A stretch of DNA of 64,000 nt, from positions 903,501-967,500 of the forward strand of contig JARHVA010002373.1 of assembly GCA_037957365.1 (NCBI GenBank), written 5' to 3'. The position numbers and the translations under genes are program-made. This document shows positions 44,653-54,943 of the stretch, piece after piece. The stretch is from Torreya grandis (Eukaryota; Streptophyta; Pinopsida; Cupressales; Taxaceae). Every line of letters starts with the position of its first letter. Position 1 is the stretch's first letter. The notes below the pieces were generated by a model, which saw nothing but the letters and a program-made list of their open reading frames with translations, was not told the DNA's origin and made no database searches.

Positions 44653-46469
44653 GTGAAATTTTACCTCTACAAGTCAAGATTTGGTTTCATATTTAAAGAG
44701 TGAACTAATGCAAATAGCTAGAAGTCTCTGACTGACATCTCTGTGTTTGATATTCCTGAATATGACGTTAGTTTTTTTTTTAAGAAATTTATGTTTCGGA
44801 GTACACTTTGTAGTCATCATTAAGATCATCATGAATCATTCATGATGGATCACAAAGTATGGTTCGTCAACTTTCCAGAACCTGAGTTTCTCTAAAATTA
44901 AGGATCGAGGAAGCTTGAAATCTCTAATCTTTGTGTTTTTATTTCTGTAGGTGGTCCATAGAATGTCAATTCGAGGGCGTAGGATTAACGCAGGATTCAA
45001 TAGTAAGAAGTTATTTCTTAGCTGTTGTAGGTCTGTTTGAACCTGAGATGGCTCCTGCTAGACTAGCATGGGCACATTCTGCCATACTTATGGCCGCAGT
45101 GAGGGCGCTTTTCTCCTGTCAGCTTTTTTCTCAACATCATAAACGCCTGTTTCTGGCAGCATTTGCAAGGTAACGAGTAAAAAATGTCTTAAAATTTGAG
45201 AAATTTGATGTTTCGAGATGGGATATAGTCTGCGGGGGTTACAAATTTTAAACATTTGCAGGTAACCCAAAAAAAAAAAAACACATTTCTTGGCTCTATA
45301 TATATATATATATATATATTTGAGGCGGTGTTGCAAATTTAATTCCCAACTCTTTTAATGAAAACCAACGTAACAAATTTTGAGGTTAAGGTTAAAAAAA
45401 ATCATCCTTTTTCTCGCCTTGTGCAGGCAGGATGTTGCAGAAATGCGAGGGGATAGTCCAGAGAATGTAAATGCAAAACGTATGTTGAAATGTTTGTTCC
45501 GTATGATTAACTCCATCTCTATCGATGGTAGCCTCAAGCAGGGTCGGGACATAAGTGGGGAACTAACACAGACGGTACTCTTTTTGCTCTAAATTTTAGC
45601 AGTGGTAAAATATAATTATTTAGGTTTCTGGATATACCTGTGTTTTAAAAAAAATAAAATGTTTTCCGCATTCTGGGTCGTAACATAGGCCCATTATCAC
45701 GAGGATGTTGTTTTAATGAATAAACCCTAACACAACACTAGATAATATGCAGTGGCAACATTGGTTGGCGAAGGAGGTGGGGACGGATGAGGAAATGAAG
45801 GCTGGTTCAGAAGGTGAGGTGATAGTGGTGTCAGCATCCTTGTTGGTCGGAAAGGTTAATTCTCCATATGATTCCCATTTCATCAACCTCAAAAATAAGC
45901 TTTCTTCTTTTAGCAACGCTCTTTCAATATACAAGGTATTTATTTTTTCAATTATTTTATTATTTTTTATATTTAAACTATTTTATAATTGGATAGATTT
46001 AAATTATTTTTTTATTGAAAAATTATTGTATTGATTTAAAATAAAAATATTACAATGTAATCTTCAAAATAAATTGATAAATGCTTCACTGATTTATCAA
46101 AAGTTTATGTTGTAATATTATGAATTATGTAAACTTAAGCCTTTAATAAAAATATCATTTGTAATCATGAGTTAAGTCATAAAGTGTTTTTACTTAGCTA
46201 AGATTAGATTTCTATACATTTATTTGCAGATAAAGAAGGGAACCCCTGAATGGATGTGGGATAAGATGGCAAATAATCAAAAGCATAGTATAAATGAAAT
46301 GATGAGAGAAATAATTTGTGATGTACTCAAGGGATACAGTGGAGGAGTTCCCGATAAAGTTAAACATGTGTTTCTTACAATGAGCAAGAGCTTTTATTAT
46401 GAAACATATTGTAACGATGAAGAAATGAGCTATCACGAGGAAATGATTCTTTTCCAACCTTTAATGTAA
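44554..46469 (+). CDS. Class II diterpene synthase (copalyl diphosphate synthase-like), 3' exons, partial
   Basis: Five exons (44554-44652, 44951-45169, 45427-45574, 45753-45935, 46230-46469) splice in frame through GT-AG introns into 295 residues and a TAA stop. The order matches the C-terminal third of plant copalyl diphosphate synthases: VNNKTYLDLAKADFNLCQ, RSYFLAVVGLFEPEMAPARL followed by AWAHSAIL, the helix with GRDIS, then WQHWLAKE, and the final KSFYYETYC segment. These plastid enzymes cyclise geranylgeranyl diphosphate to copalyl diphosphate, the entry to gibberellins or resin-type diterpenes. No DDxxD class I motif follows the FEPE block, arguing against a bifunctional abietadiene-type synthase. 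The class II DxDD motif and plastid transit peptide would be upstream and are not in the window. There are no stops in the frame, so the 3' part looks under selection or only recently lost. Upstream exons may lie beyond a giant intron, or the gene may be truncated. Confidence 0.9.
44951..45169 (+). CDS. Diterpene synthase exon: YFLAxxxxFEPExAxxRLAWA segment
   Basis: 219 bp, phase 2 at both ends (TGTAG|G ... GCAAG|GTAACG). It holds the family hallmark around FEPEMAPARLAWAHS. Splicing to the previous exon restores the Arg-Trp that opens the conserved 'RWYxEC' segment (here RWSIEC). Confidence 0.92.
45170..45426 (+). other. Intron of the diterpene synthase gene
   Basis: Canonical GTAACG...TGCAG. 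Contains a short A run and a TA repeat (45297-45319). The other two downstream introns are 45575-45752 and 45936-46229. Confidence 0.88.
45427..45574 (+). CDS. Diterpene synthase exon: helix with GRDIS motif
   Basis: 148 bp, entering in phase 2 and leaving in phase 0 (ACAGACG|GTACTC). It encodes MLKCLFRMINSISIDGSLKQ, GRDISGELTQT, matching 'LxxxLxxTLNxLSLDxxxxHGRDISxxLRQxW'. The Trp comes from the next exon. Confidence 0.9.
45753..45935 (+). CDS. Diterpene synthase exon: WQHWLAKE segment
   Basis: 183 bp, phase 0 at both ends (ATGCAG|TGG ... TACAAG|GTATTT). It encodes WQHWLAKEVG, an acidic stretch, and a segment ending SFSNALSIYK. This is the least conserved part of the family, containing the 'GExELLVxTINL'-like stretch (here GEVIVVSASLL). 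Confidence 0.88.
46230..46469 (+). CDS. Diterpene synthase terminal exon
   Basis: Acceptor TTTGCAG|A, phase 0, stop TAA at 46467-46469. It encodes VPDKVKHVFLTMSKSFYYET and YCNDEEMSYHEEMILFQPLM, matching the family C-terminus 'xxVKQTFLxVxKSFYYxAxCxxExxxxHIxKVLFxxV'. Confidence 0.92.
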   Translation: MKKGTPEWMWDKMANNQKHSINEMMREIICDVLKGYSGGVPDKVKHVFLTMSKSFYYETYCNDEEMSYHEEMILFQPLM

Positions 46470-46477
46470 TGGCTCGC

Positions 46478-46690
46478 TGCTATTATGAAACACATTACAA
46501 CAATAAAAAGATAACCTATGAAAACAATTCATTTCCAGCCTTTAAAATAGTGGTTCCATGGAGAATAATCTAAAATTGATTCAACATATATCTTCTATGA
46601 AATTCTAATATATATATATGGAAAGTTCCAACCCCGACTATTAATAAGATCAATTTTTTCTTCTTTCACATTAATCTTGTACCTTTTTTA
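46478..46690 (+). repeat. Decayed second copy of the terminal-exon tail, now 3' flank
   Basis: Starting 11 bp after the stop, the DNA reads TGCTATTATGAAACACATTA and on to GCCTTTAAAATAG, aligning with 46392-46469 at an offset of about 87 bp. In frame it gives CYYETHYNN and ITYENNSFPAF, a decayed version of the enzyme's last 25 residues. About 130 bp of following sequence (AGAATAATCTAAAATT ... CCTTTTTTAAAG) is shared with the third copy. Confidence 0.85.
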
Positions 46691-46779
46691 AAGAGATTAC
46701 ACAGAGCCACCTAGAATAAAAGAATAAGAAAGAGTGTTGTTCTTTAAAATTTTCAAAAAATGTTCTTTAAATAATTCAT

Positions 46780-47070
46780 AACATTTAAAGTGTGAACAAG
46801 AGTTTTTATTATGAGGCCCATCATCATAATGAAAAGATGATTTATGAGGCCCATTATAATAATGAAAGGATGACTTATATTGAAAACGATTTATTTTCAA
46901 CCTCTAAAATGGTAGTTTCATTGAGAGATAATCTAACATTTATTTAATATGTTTTTTTAAGAAAATTCTAAAATATTTTTATTATAAATTACAAAGTTCA
47001 AACCCTAGATCAAAATTTTATTCCTTCACATCAATTTTACACCATTTTTTAAAGGTTGCATAAAAAAAAT
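46780..47070 (+). repeat. Decayed third copy of the terminal-exon tail plus flank
   Basis: From about 46796 the plus strand reads SFYYEAHHHNEKMI, then YEAHYNNERMTYIENDLFST, again the enzyme's final residues. The first half is itself doubled by a 33-bp tandem repeat (TATGAGGCCCAT at 46809 and again 33 bp on). The following flank, including CCTTCACATCAATTTTACACC, parallels the second copy at ~46660. No stop-free path or splice site is implied. These are non-coding remnants. Confidence 0.85.
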
Positions 47071-47074
47071 GAAA

Positions 47075-47236
47075 AGATTTTTTTTTATTTTACTATGGTA
47101 TCAAAAGGGTTGTACCCTGATTAGTGAGGATGAAGGTTGCTTATATCCATCCATCAAGATACAAATCCATGTAATTACCTAATGCGGAGAGTCAAATGGT
47201 TAAGGATATTAAGAACCTCTATATTCATATAAATAA
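47075..47236. other. Spacer between exon-tail repeats and the small gag element
   Basis: No feature seen. Confidence 0.4.
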
Positions 47237-47522
47237 AATACTAACTATATTAACATATAAATACAATATTCCTTTTTGTCGGGAAGGAATAACTCCACAA
47301 TTGCTTGCCACTTTGAGGGGGCTACCTCTTTATTAGAGTATTTAACTCTAATTGATATATTTTACTTGAATGCTCTTACAATGGCCTATGCTCTCTTATT
47401 TATACTATTCTAATCTACCCAACTCCTTATTTTTATGCATGTGGTATTAAAATACTATTCACTACTATGATCACTATTCTACTATTTATGCTACTAATCT
47501 ACCCCTCCCTAGGTATATTATA
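47237..47522 (-). repeat. 3' LTR of the small gag element
   Basis: Aligned with 48516-48798: 'GGGGGCTACCTC', 'AACTCTAATTGATATxTTTTA' and 'TCTACCCAACTCCTTATTxTTATGCAT' are shared. Confidence 0.88.
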
Positions 47523-47524
47523 TT

Positions 47525-47540
47525 TTATCCCCCTTTAAAA
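47525..47540 (-). promoter_or_regulatory. Polypurine tract of the small gag element
   Basis: Minus strand TTAAAGGGGGATAAAA directly before the 3' LTR, a textbook plus-strand primer site. Confidence 0.8.
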
Positions 47541-47859
47541 AAAAAAAACCCCCTCAAAACATGATAAGAAATAGGAGGATGACCAAATGGAGGTCCAACC
47601 AATAAAATAGGTTGAAGACCAAATAGAAGCTCTGTCATGCATTCATTTTTGCTTCCACTACTTTTGTTGATGCTGGAATATGAACATGGATATGAATAGT
47701 GTGAATGCAAGGACTATAAAATGAGATGGAAGTACATAAAGAGCTATATATGAAATAACCTCAATGGAAGACATGTCAGCTAGGAGATTATAGTCTACCA
47801 TTGAGATTTAAAGCATGAAAATTATCTGCTCAAATCTAGAACAAGGAAACACAAAATAA

Positions 47860-48490
47860 GCTATCGAGTGAGCCAATTGAGGATATATGGCATCCTCCTT
47901 AAATTATTCTCTAAGGGAGGTGAAGCCTCGTTTCCCTGCTTGGATGATGTGATTGTTAGCTTGGGCTCATTTGGGGTTTGCTCGAGTATAGTGGTTACCC
48001 GAATGGGCATATTAGAGGATGGCTCAGGAACTTCTAATGCTTGCTCGAATTTGAAAAGTGCTTTCTTAGGATATTTTAGTGATTGCTATGGTACTTCAGG
48101 TGCCATCTCAGGATTGGTTGGGGCATATGTGGACACTATTATTATTGGATTAGATGCTACAGGTGCATGCTCTAATTCTTTTATGGTTTGAAGAGGGGGT
48201 GTAATGTGGAAACATTGTCAATCAATGTGGAATTCTGAGAGCTTAGTCAAGCCTATAGATTCCATCATTGTTTTAGGTATAAAGAGTTCAACCTCATGTT
48301 AGATCACATCAGTAAGACCATTGATAAAGCAATGTTGCAAGAAAACATCGGATAAGCCTTTAGTTTGGTTGGCGAGTTCTGCAAATGTTGCTTGATATTC
48401 TCACACCGTGTCGATTTGATGAAGCTTAGGAAATGCATTAGTGAGAAATCCCATGATTATAATTGATTGGATGTTAGCTTTAACCAAAAA
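47860..48490 (-). pseudogene. Ty3/gypsy gag (minus strand)
   Basis: Reading down from about 48445: FPKLHQIDTV, a stop, then EYQATFAELANQTKGLSDVF, LQHCFINGLTDVI, a stop, then HEVELFIPKTMMESIGLTKL. This is the canonical plant gypsy gag sequence 'L.xLRQTGSVxEYQxxFExLANxxxGLxExFLxxxFIxGLKxEIxxEVxxxxPxTLxxAIxLAxL'. Below 48185 a Pro/Glu-rich stretch continues almost stop-free (HAPVASNPIIIVSTYAPTNP) to about 47868. Only a few stops interrupt it, so this is less decayed than most elements in the window. The plus frame over 47868-48191 is its shadow. Confidence 0.85.
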
Positions 48491-48515
48491 TGCATTCAAA
48501 GGTTTTTTTACACAC

Positions 48516-48798
48516 AAATACTAATTATATTAACATAATATTCCTTTTATGGATGGAATCACTCTGAATTACTTGCCACTTCAAGGGGGCTACCTCCTTA
48601 TCAGAGTATTCAACTCTAATTGATATGTTTTATTTGGATTCTCTTACAATGGCCTATGCCATTTTATTTATACTATTTTAATCTACCCAACTCCTTATTC
48701 TTATGCATATGGTATTAAACTACTATTCATTATTATTCACTACTGTTCACTATTCTACTATTTATGCCATTAATCTATCCCTCAATAGGTATATTACA
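48516..48798 (-). repeat. 5' LTR of the small gag element
   Basis: Partner of 47237-47522. Its minus-strand start TGTAATATACC is intact. Confidence 0.88.
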
Positions 48799-48799
48799 A

Positions 48800-49190
48800 C
48801 ATCCAAGATCATGCCCTGGGTGACTTTGATGGCATGGATGCCTCTTACTCATGGTTGCTTAGCTAAAGGAGCTCATTGATTTAGATGTACATTTAATCAT
48901 CATTATAATTTGCTATATGTTTCTTTTTTAAATATGACCTGAGATATCGACATTCTATGTAATTCAATGATTCCATGTAAATGTTTCCTATTGAATTAAA
49001 CATAAAAATAAATATTAAGATATTTAACATATGAAAATTGTACATAAATTTAACTACCCACAATTCATAATGGTCTAAGCATTAATATCATAGCATAAAG
49101 CTCCATTATTATCAATTTTAAGAAAATTACAATAATTCCACTATCTTCAAAAAACCTAATTCAAGATAAGTGCAATTATCAATAAATTTA
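48800..49190. other. Anonymous AT-rich spacer
   Basis: No gene supported. It begins with a slightly GC-richer stretch (GATCATGCCCTGGGTGACTT) and then becomes A-rich. Confidence 0.45.
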
Positions 49191-49193
49191 ATG

Positions 49194-49265
<72 letters not shown>
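49194..49265. repeat. AAT microsatellite
   Basis: About 24 uninterrupted AAT units just upstream of the chromovirus 5' LTR. Confidence 0.95.
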
Positions 49266-49317
49266 GATGAAGTGTAATTCATTAGGATTTACTAAACACT
49301 AATAAGGAGTGCACCCA

Positions 49318-49717
49318 TAATACATCCCTAGTCTATAATGTGTCTAAGTATATGTGTGGCTAATATGTGGCCTACATTACCTTTTATTTTATCTTGTTAG
49401 ATTCCTCTATATTCTCATATTACTAGTAGGGTTGGCCTATGGAGTAACCATATAGTAAGTAGAATATATATAGAAAGTAGTGGTAACTACTTGAAAGTTA
49501 TATTATAAAATTTATTCTTATTTCATAGTTGTGAAGGTTTTTCCTAGAAGTGGCTTAGTCTTATTTATCAAGCATTCTAAATTCTTATCAATTATTGGTG
49601 TGGATCTATTTATTTTGGTCTCATTATTGCACTATATTGTTGTTAATCTACTCGTAATATTTACATTTATATCCATTATTTGGAATTGATTTTATTTATC
49701 TAAGTAGTTTCATTACA
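49318..49717 (+). repeat. 5' LTR of chromovirus
   Basis: Aligns with 54543-54943 and 2674-3074. Shared landmarks are 'GTGTGGxTAATATxTGGCCTACATxACCTTTTATxTTATCTTGT', 'TCAATTATTGGTGTGxATCT' and 'ATATTTACATTTATATCCAT'. It starts TAATACATCCC where the 3' LTR has TGATACACCC, and ends CATTACA. Confidence 0.85.
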
Positions 49718-50290
49718 AGTCATATTAGTGTTTCGATTTAGGCAAGGTTCAATGACATAATTTTTTTCTAGATCTACTGTACTGTTTGTTCTGTGAGCTA
49801 AATGGCCAAAAAAAATGTAAATTACAATCCGAGTTTTTTTCCTGTCACCATAATATTACTTGAATTTTTTAAAGAAAAATAAAAAATATATATAAGTTTT
49901 TTTCACACCCTTGTGAAAATTAGCATTCATTGGATTCATATTTAAAAGATGATCATAATAATATAAGCCTCCAATACACTTTATTTTGGTCCTGAAACCC
50001 TCCACCCTAAATACATGAAATCTAAACCCTAGAGTTTGTGTATGTCTAGTCCAAACACTCGAGGCCATAGAAAAAGGCAAGCCACTCTAGTAAAAATTCA
50101 TAACAAGGAGAACATGATCTCTAAAATTTTTCATTTAGGGATTTATGGGATGGTTACCCAAATTTAAGAAGATGTACAAAGCATGGTGAAAAAATATATA
50201 GATGTGGTCAAAGGGGACATGATCTAATGAAGATAGATATGATAAAAATTAATAGGACATTTACAAATCTCTTGTTTCATTTTTTGATAA
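49718..50290 (+). other. Chromovirus leader
   Basis: Non-coding region between the 5' LTR and gag. No clear initiator-Met tRNA primer-binding site was recognised, perhaps through decay. Confidence 0.45.
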
Positions 50291-51200
50291 TGCCACTATC
50301 AAATAATTTTCCACCAGACCACTCAGGTTCTCCCAACCATGATGATTAAATCTCAAATATAGGTTCAAGTAAATTACTAACAAAATTGAAAGCTCATAAA
50401 TTTGATGGTAAGGATCTGATCACCTAGACACTAATAGAAAATTTATTTGATCTAGATCAAACCCCATGTGTATGAAAGGTAGTCATGACATTTCTATATT
50501 TGGATCAAGAGGAGTTTGTATGGTATAGATGGTGGAGATGGAGAGGGTTCAGTGGGGAGCTTACTATTACTTGGTTAGTGTTTATTGATGAGTTATAGAT
50601 GCATTACCATAATAGTGTCATAATAAAACTATTTTAGATAGTTGGCAATACTGATAAATATGGAGGTCATAAAGGATTATATTTAGCAATTCAAGAACCT
50701 ATATTTGTGTGTATATGACATCACATAAGATAACTTGAATGACCTATTATTTGGTGCGCTTAAGGCTAGAAATCAACCTGATATTCACATGTTTAATCCA
50801 AGTTTAGTATCAGAGTCCATGGTTTTCACATGTAAGGTAGAGGAAATAAATTTGGTCAAAAAAAGGCTTTCACTACTAGTAGAGAGATCATTATTCTAGC
50901 ACAATCATAAATGAAGGTATTTCACTACTGGTAGAGAGATCATTATTCTAGCACAATTATTTCCTCATCTTGCTAAATTAAATCCTCAACAAATTGAAGA
51001 GAAAGGAGTAAAAGGGTTATGTCTAAACTATGATAGAAAATAAAACAAATGACATAGATGTGTTAATAATAAATCAGTCTACATTGAATGGATAATTGAA
51101 GTCAAATAGGATGATGAATTATTAGTGAGGGTGTGGATGAGCTAAAGGAAGAATTTGAATATTTCCAACCAAATATATCATGCCATGTAATTTCAAGTAT
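50290..51200 (+). pseudogene. Gag of chromovirus
   Basis: Around 50400-50620 the plus strand gives FDGKDLI, ENLFDLDQTP, MTFLYLDQEEFVWYRWWRW and LTITWLVFIDEL, corresponding to the plant gypsy gag 'FDGxDPxxWIxxxExYFxxxxTPExxKVxxAxxxLExxAxxWxxWxxxxxxxxxWxxFxxxL'. Stops break it at several points. Confidence 0.78.
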
Positions 51201-51234
51201 TAACACTCCAAAAATCATCAAGTTTGTATGTTTC

Positions 51235-51520
51235 CTTAAAAATTAGGTCAAACTATTGATTGACTCAGGGAGTGAACATAAATTCATCAACAATAATGTG
51301 GTGACATGCTTGAATTATTTTATTTTTCCAACTCTAAAATTTTAGGTCATGATTGCTAATAGTGACACTATCATTTAGTTAGGTAAATGTCATAGTATCA
51401 AAATTTACATGGGAGATTATAGGCTAAACTCTATAATTTTTTCTATTCCCATAGGTGGGGTTGACATAGTTTTGGGATTCCAATGGTTCATAGCCTTGGG
51501 AATGATATAGATGACTTTAC
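51235..51520 (+). pseudogene. Aspartic protease of chromovirus
   Basis: At 51247-51285 the frame reads LLIDSGSEHKFINNN, with the DSG active-site triad (family form LIDSGSTHNFI). Near 51440-51500 it reads GGVDIVLGFQWFIALGMI, the typical 'xxxDVVLGxxWLxxLG' protease C-terminal motif. Two stops lie between. Confidence 0.88.
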
Positions 51521-51689
51521 AAGAGTTTTCCATGAGTTTTCATTTTAAAGGCATGACACTTGAACTTTATGGATTGCATTCAAAGTCGCCATAGGAGGTT
51601 AATTATCATTAGATGCTGAAGATTACAAAAAAGGGAGGGAGATGGGTTTATAGCATAGTTGTTTCCTTATAAGTACAACCAAGAAAGAT

Positions 51690-52340
51690 GTCTACATATC
51701 TTGGTCTACAAAATATTATTGATAAACACTAGGTTTATTTTTTAGCAATGCCATAAGGACTACCACCACAAAGGTACATGATCATGCCATTTGATTGCTA
51801 CCAGGGAGTCACATGACAAACATCAAACCTGTACAACTACCCATATGTCAAGAAGAGTGAGATTGAAAATATGGCTTGGGAAATGTTAGAGGATGGCATT
51901 ATTAGGCATATCCACAATGCATATTCATCCCATATGGTAATGGTGCATAATAAGGATGATACATGGAGTATTTGGCTAGATTATAGATAAGAAAACAAGT
52001 ACACCTCCAAAGATGTGTTCCATATTCCAATAATTGATGATTTTATAGATTAATTGCTTTGTACTATGTACTTAAAAAAACTATATATTCATTCAATTTA
52101 CCATCAATTTAGGATTAGAGAATACATAAGATAACTTTCAAAACACATGAAGACTGATGAATTTTTGGTAATGCCTTTTGGTCTCAAAAATGCACTATTT
52201 ACATCTAGAGTTTGATGAACATTGCCTTTAGGCCTTTGTTTGGAATGTTTTTTAGTTATTTTTTATGGCATATTAATAATAGTTAGACATGGGAAGAACA
52301 CTTACAACACGTGAATTAGGTATTGACAATTTTGGAATAC
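51690..52340 (+). pseudogene. Reverse transcriptase of chromovirus (right copy)
   Basis: It begins with an 'xLPPxRxxDHxIxLxxG' equivalent near 51760-51810 and YPYVKKSEIENMAWEMLEDG at ~51838. It then continues as in the left copy through VMPFGLKNA. This copy shows that the left one is cut only by the window edge. Confidence 0.9.
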
Positions 52341-52509
52341 CATCAACTTTATACCAAATCTTCAAAGTGTGATTTTGGATTATAGGAGGAGTACTTGGGT
52401 CATATTTTGTTGTATGAAGGTGTTAAATTATACCCTCACAATATCAAGGCCATGATAAAACAACAACTTATGAAAACCCTCAATAACCTCTAAGATTTTT
52501 TAGGGATTA

Positions 52510-53000
52510 TAGGTTACTACCATTGGTTTGTAAAAAATTATGGTAGCATAGCAACACCACTCACATCTTTGTTGAAGAATGACTCCTCACATTGGAATGA
52601 AGATACTACAAATGCATTTTAGAAACTGAAGAAGGCCATGTGCTCCACTCCAATTTTGGATACCCCATATTTTCAAAGGCCTTCATTATTGAATGTGATG
52701 CATTAGGATATGGAATGGGAAAAGTATTCAGTAAGGGTGACACCTTGTATTTGAGATTCATCAACTCAAGGGTAATAATTTTATAAATCTTATCTATGAA
52801 AAGGAGACAATGGTTATTCTTCATGCAGTCAAACAATGGATACCTTATCTAATGGGTAGACACTTTAAAGTCAAACCTAATCATGATAGTCTAAAATAAT
52901 TTATGGAATAAAGGTTTTCATCTAAATAAAAACAAAAATGGGTGATAAAAATGTTGGGTTATGGCTTTGAAATCATACATTAAAAAATGAAAAGATAATA
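52510..53000 (+). pseudogene. RNase H region of chromovirus (right copy)
   Basis: Same content as 640-1130. A T replaces G at 52613 and two further changes lie near 52874, otherwise nearly identical. Confidence 0.83.
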
Positions 53001-53358
53001 TATTTGAAGATGCACTATCCAAGAGGGATGAATCCATAGAGGTATTTTTATGCACAATGTCCATATGGTAGGTAGATTAGGTGGATGAGGGAAGATTGTA
53101 ATGGGAAAATAATAGTGATGAACATTTTATTATTCAAAAACTCTAATAGGATTGTAGTTTATCAGAAAAATTGAGTGGAAAGGGAATAATTTATGGTATT
53201 ATAAATATAGATTTCACCTGTGCATGAGTTCTTCCCTCAAATAGTAGATCCTTACAGAGCTCCCTACATTTCCAGTAGGGGGCACTCAATATTTTTTTAA
53301 ACCTATCATTGGATAAATCAATATTTAATTTGGGAAGGACTCGAGGGGATATCCAAAA

Positions 53359-53870
53359 TTTTGTGGTAGAATGCATGGTGTGTCAAAAAATAAAGGTGAC
53401 GTAATTAAGACCCCAGATCTTCTACAACCCTTATCTATTAATATTAGATGCTTATATACCAAAGGTGGGAGGAGTTTTCCATGCATTTCATATTAGGGTT
53501 TCCTAGGTCAAAGGTTAAATTTTTTATCATGGTAATTGTTGATAGGCTCAAAATTTATACCCATTTTTTGTGTCTTGTATTATCCATTTTTGCACCCAAT
53601 ACAATATCAAATGAATTTTGGGATATAGTTAAAACTCTACATGGTATCCCCAAGACCCTAATAAGTGATTATGAACTTATCTTTACTAGTAATTTTGGGA
53701 TTTTTTTTTTGTGTGTTTGGATACTCAATTGGCTCATAGATCATCATATCATATTTAATATGGTGGGGGAAAAAGGTGGCCAAAATATTCGTAGAGGGTT
53801 ATCTTCATTGTTTTACATTAGATAAATAGGAAAGATGGATTTATTGGTTACCACTAATAAAATGGTGGGA
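53359..53870 (+). pseudogene. Integrase core of chromovirus (right copy)
   Basis: Same motifs as the left copy (VDRLKIYTHF, KTLISDYELIFTSNF). One G fewer after the T run at ~53710 shifts the downstream frame, giving a 125-codon open piece where the left copy has 103. Confidence 0.92.
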
Positions 53871-53879
53871 TACCACTTC

Positions 53880-54490
53880 CTTCCATAAATCATTTAAAAT
53901 GTCTTCATTTGTGGCACTGTATGCATATCAACCTCCGTCCATAGCCTCATATTTGATGTTAAAACCAAGAATTAAAGTTGTTGAGAAATACCCTCAAAAC
54001 CATAAGAAGTTAATCACTAGTCTAAAAGAGAATTTTGCAATGGCATAGAATTGAATAAAGTAGAAATCGGATCAACACCATAGTGAGAGACATTTTAAAG
54101 TGGGAGATTATATATTTTTGTGCCTAAAACCATAAAATAAAATTCCCTTGAATCGAAAAATATAATAACAAACTTTAGCCTCAGTATTATGGCCCTAAGA
54201 AAATCCTACATAAAATTAGTAGTGTCACATAAAAGATCAAGCTACCTTGGTATATATGCATACATCTAGTATTTCCTATCTCCTACTTAAATAATGTAAT
54301 TGAAAGTATAATATCCATCTAGACTGAGTAATTATTTCTATATGAGGAAGGGAGAGTCATTTTGGAACCTAAGGAGATCATTTATACATGCACTAAAACA
54401 CTGAGAAAAAGGGAGATTAAGGAGTATTTTTTCAATTCGAAGAATTTGATGAGCGAGGATGCAACATGAGAGGATGAAACATTCATATAT
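53880..54490 (+). pseudogene. Integrase C-terminus and chromodomain (right copy)
   Basis: Partner of 2010-2620, with the TKTLRKREIKEYFF chromodomain segment at about 54396. Confidence 0.83.
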
Positions 54491-54542
54491 AAGCGTATAT
54501 AATTATTCAACATTGAGGGAATTATTTCTAATGAGTGGGGCA

Positions 54543-54943
54543 TGATACACCCTTAACCTATAGTTTATCTAATATGTGTGGTTAATATATGGCCTACATC
54601 ACCTTTTATCTTATCTTGTCACATTTCTCTATGTTCTTATATTTTTAGTAGGGTCAGATTAGGGAGTAACCATAGTCTAAGTGGGTTATATAAAATAGAT
54701 AGTGGTTATAACTTGAGGATCATATTATAAATTATATTATTATAGCATAGTTTTGGAGGTTTCCCCCCTCAAAATGTCTCAATCTTATTTACCAGTTATT
54801 TTTCTTTACTGTCAATTATTGGTGTGAATCTTCTAAATATGTTTTCACTATTGCACTATATTATTATAAATTTTATCACGTGATATTTACATTTATATCC
54901 ATTTTTATCAATTGATTTTATATATCTAATTAAATTCATTATA
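54543..54943 (+). repeat. 3' LTR of chromovirus (right copy)
   Basis: Essentially identical to 2674-3074 and clearly diverged from the 5' LTR at 49318. Confidence 0.88.

Larger units (their letters stand above)
47237..48798 (-). mobile_element. Small LTR-gag-LTR element (TR-GAG type)
   Basis: Direct repeats of about 285 bp (47237-47522 and 48516-48798) flank ~1 kb that encodes only a gypsy gag on the minus strand. On the minus strand the LTR starts TGTAATATACC (right copy) and a perfect polypurine tract, TTTAAAGGGGGATAAAAT, abuts the other LTR (47523-47540). The size and content match the plant class of terminal-repeat retrotransposons with a GAG domain, non-autonomous elements that rely on gypsy relatives. 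No clear target duplication was identified. Confidence 0.85.
49318..54943 (+). mobile_element. Full-length, inactive Ty3/gypsy chromovirus
   Basis: 5' LTR (49318-49717), gag (~50290-51200), protease (~51235-51520), RT (~51690-52340), RNase H (~52510-53000), integrase (~53360-53870), chromodomain (~54366-54477) and 3' LTR (54543-54943), 5.6 kb in all. ACCCA (49313-49317) and TCCCA (54944-54948) flank it, a plausible 5-bp target duplication with one change. Each gene has several stops or shifts. The part from 51870 is shared with 1-3074. The LTRs differ far more from each other than the two 52-kb-spaced copies do, so the element inserted long before the duplication. Confidence 0.9.

Noticed and set aside
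45088..45934. Minus-strand frames across the diterpene synthase exons
   Set aside because: The plus-strand exons have family motifs and matching splice phases. The minus frames have neither.
47868..48191. Plus-strand 107-codon Gly/Ser-rich frame
   Set aside because: Shadow of the minus-strand gypsy gag.
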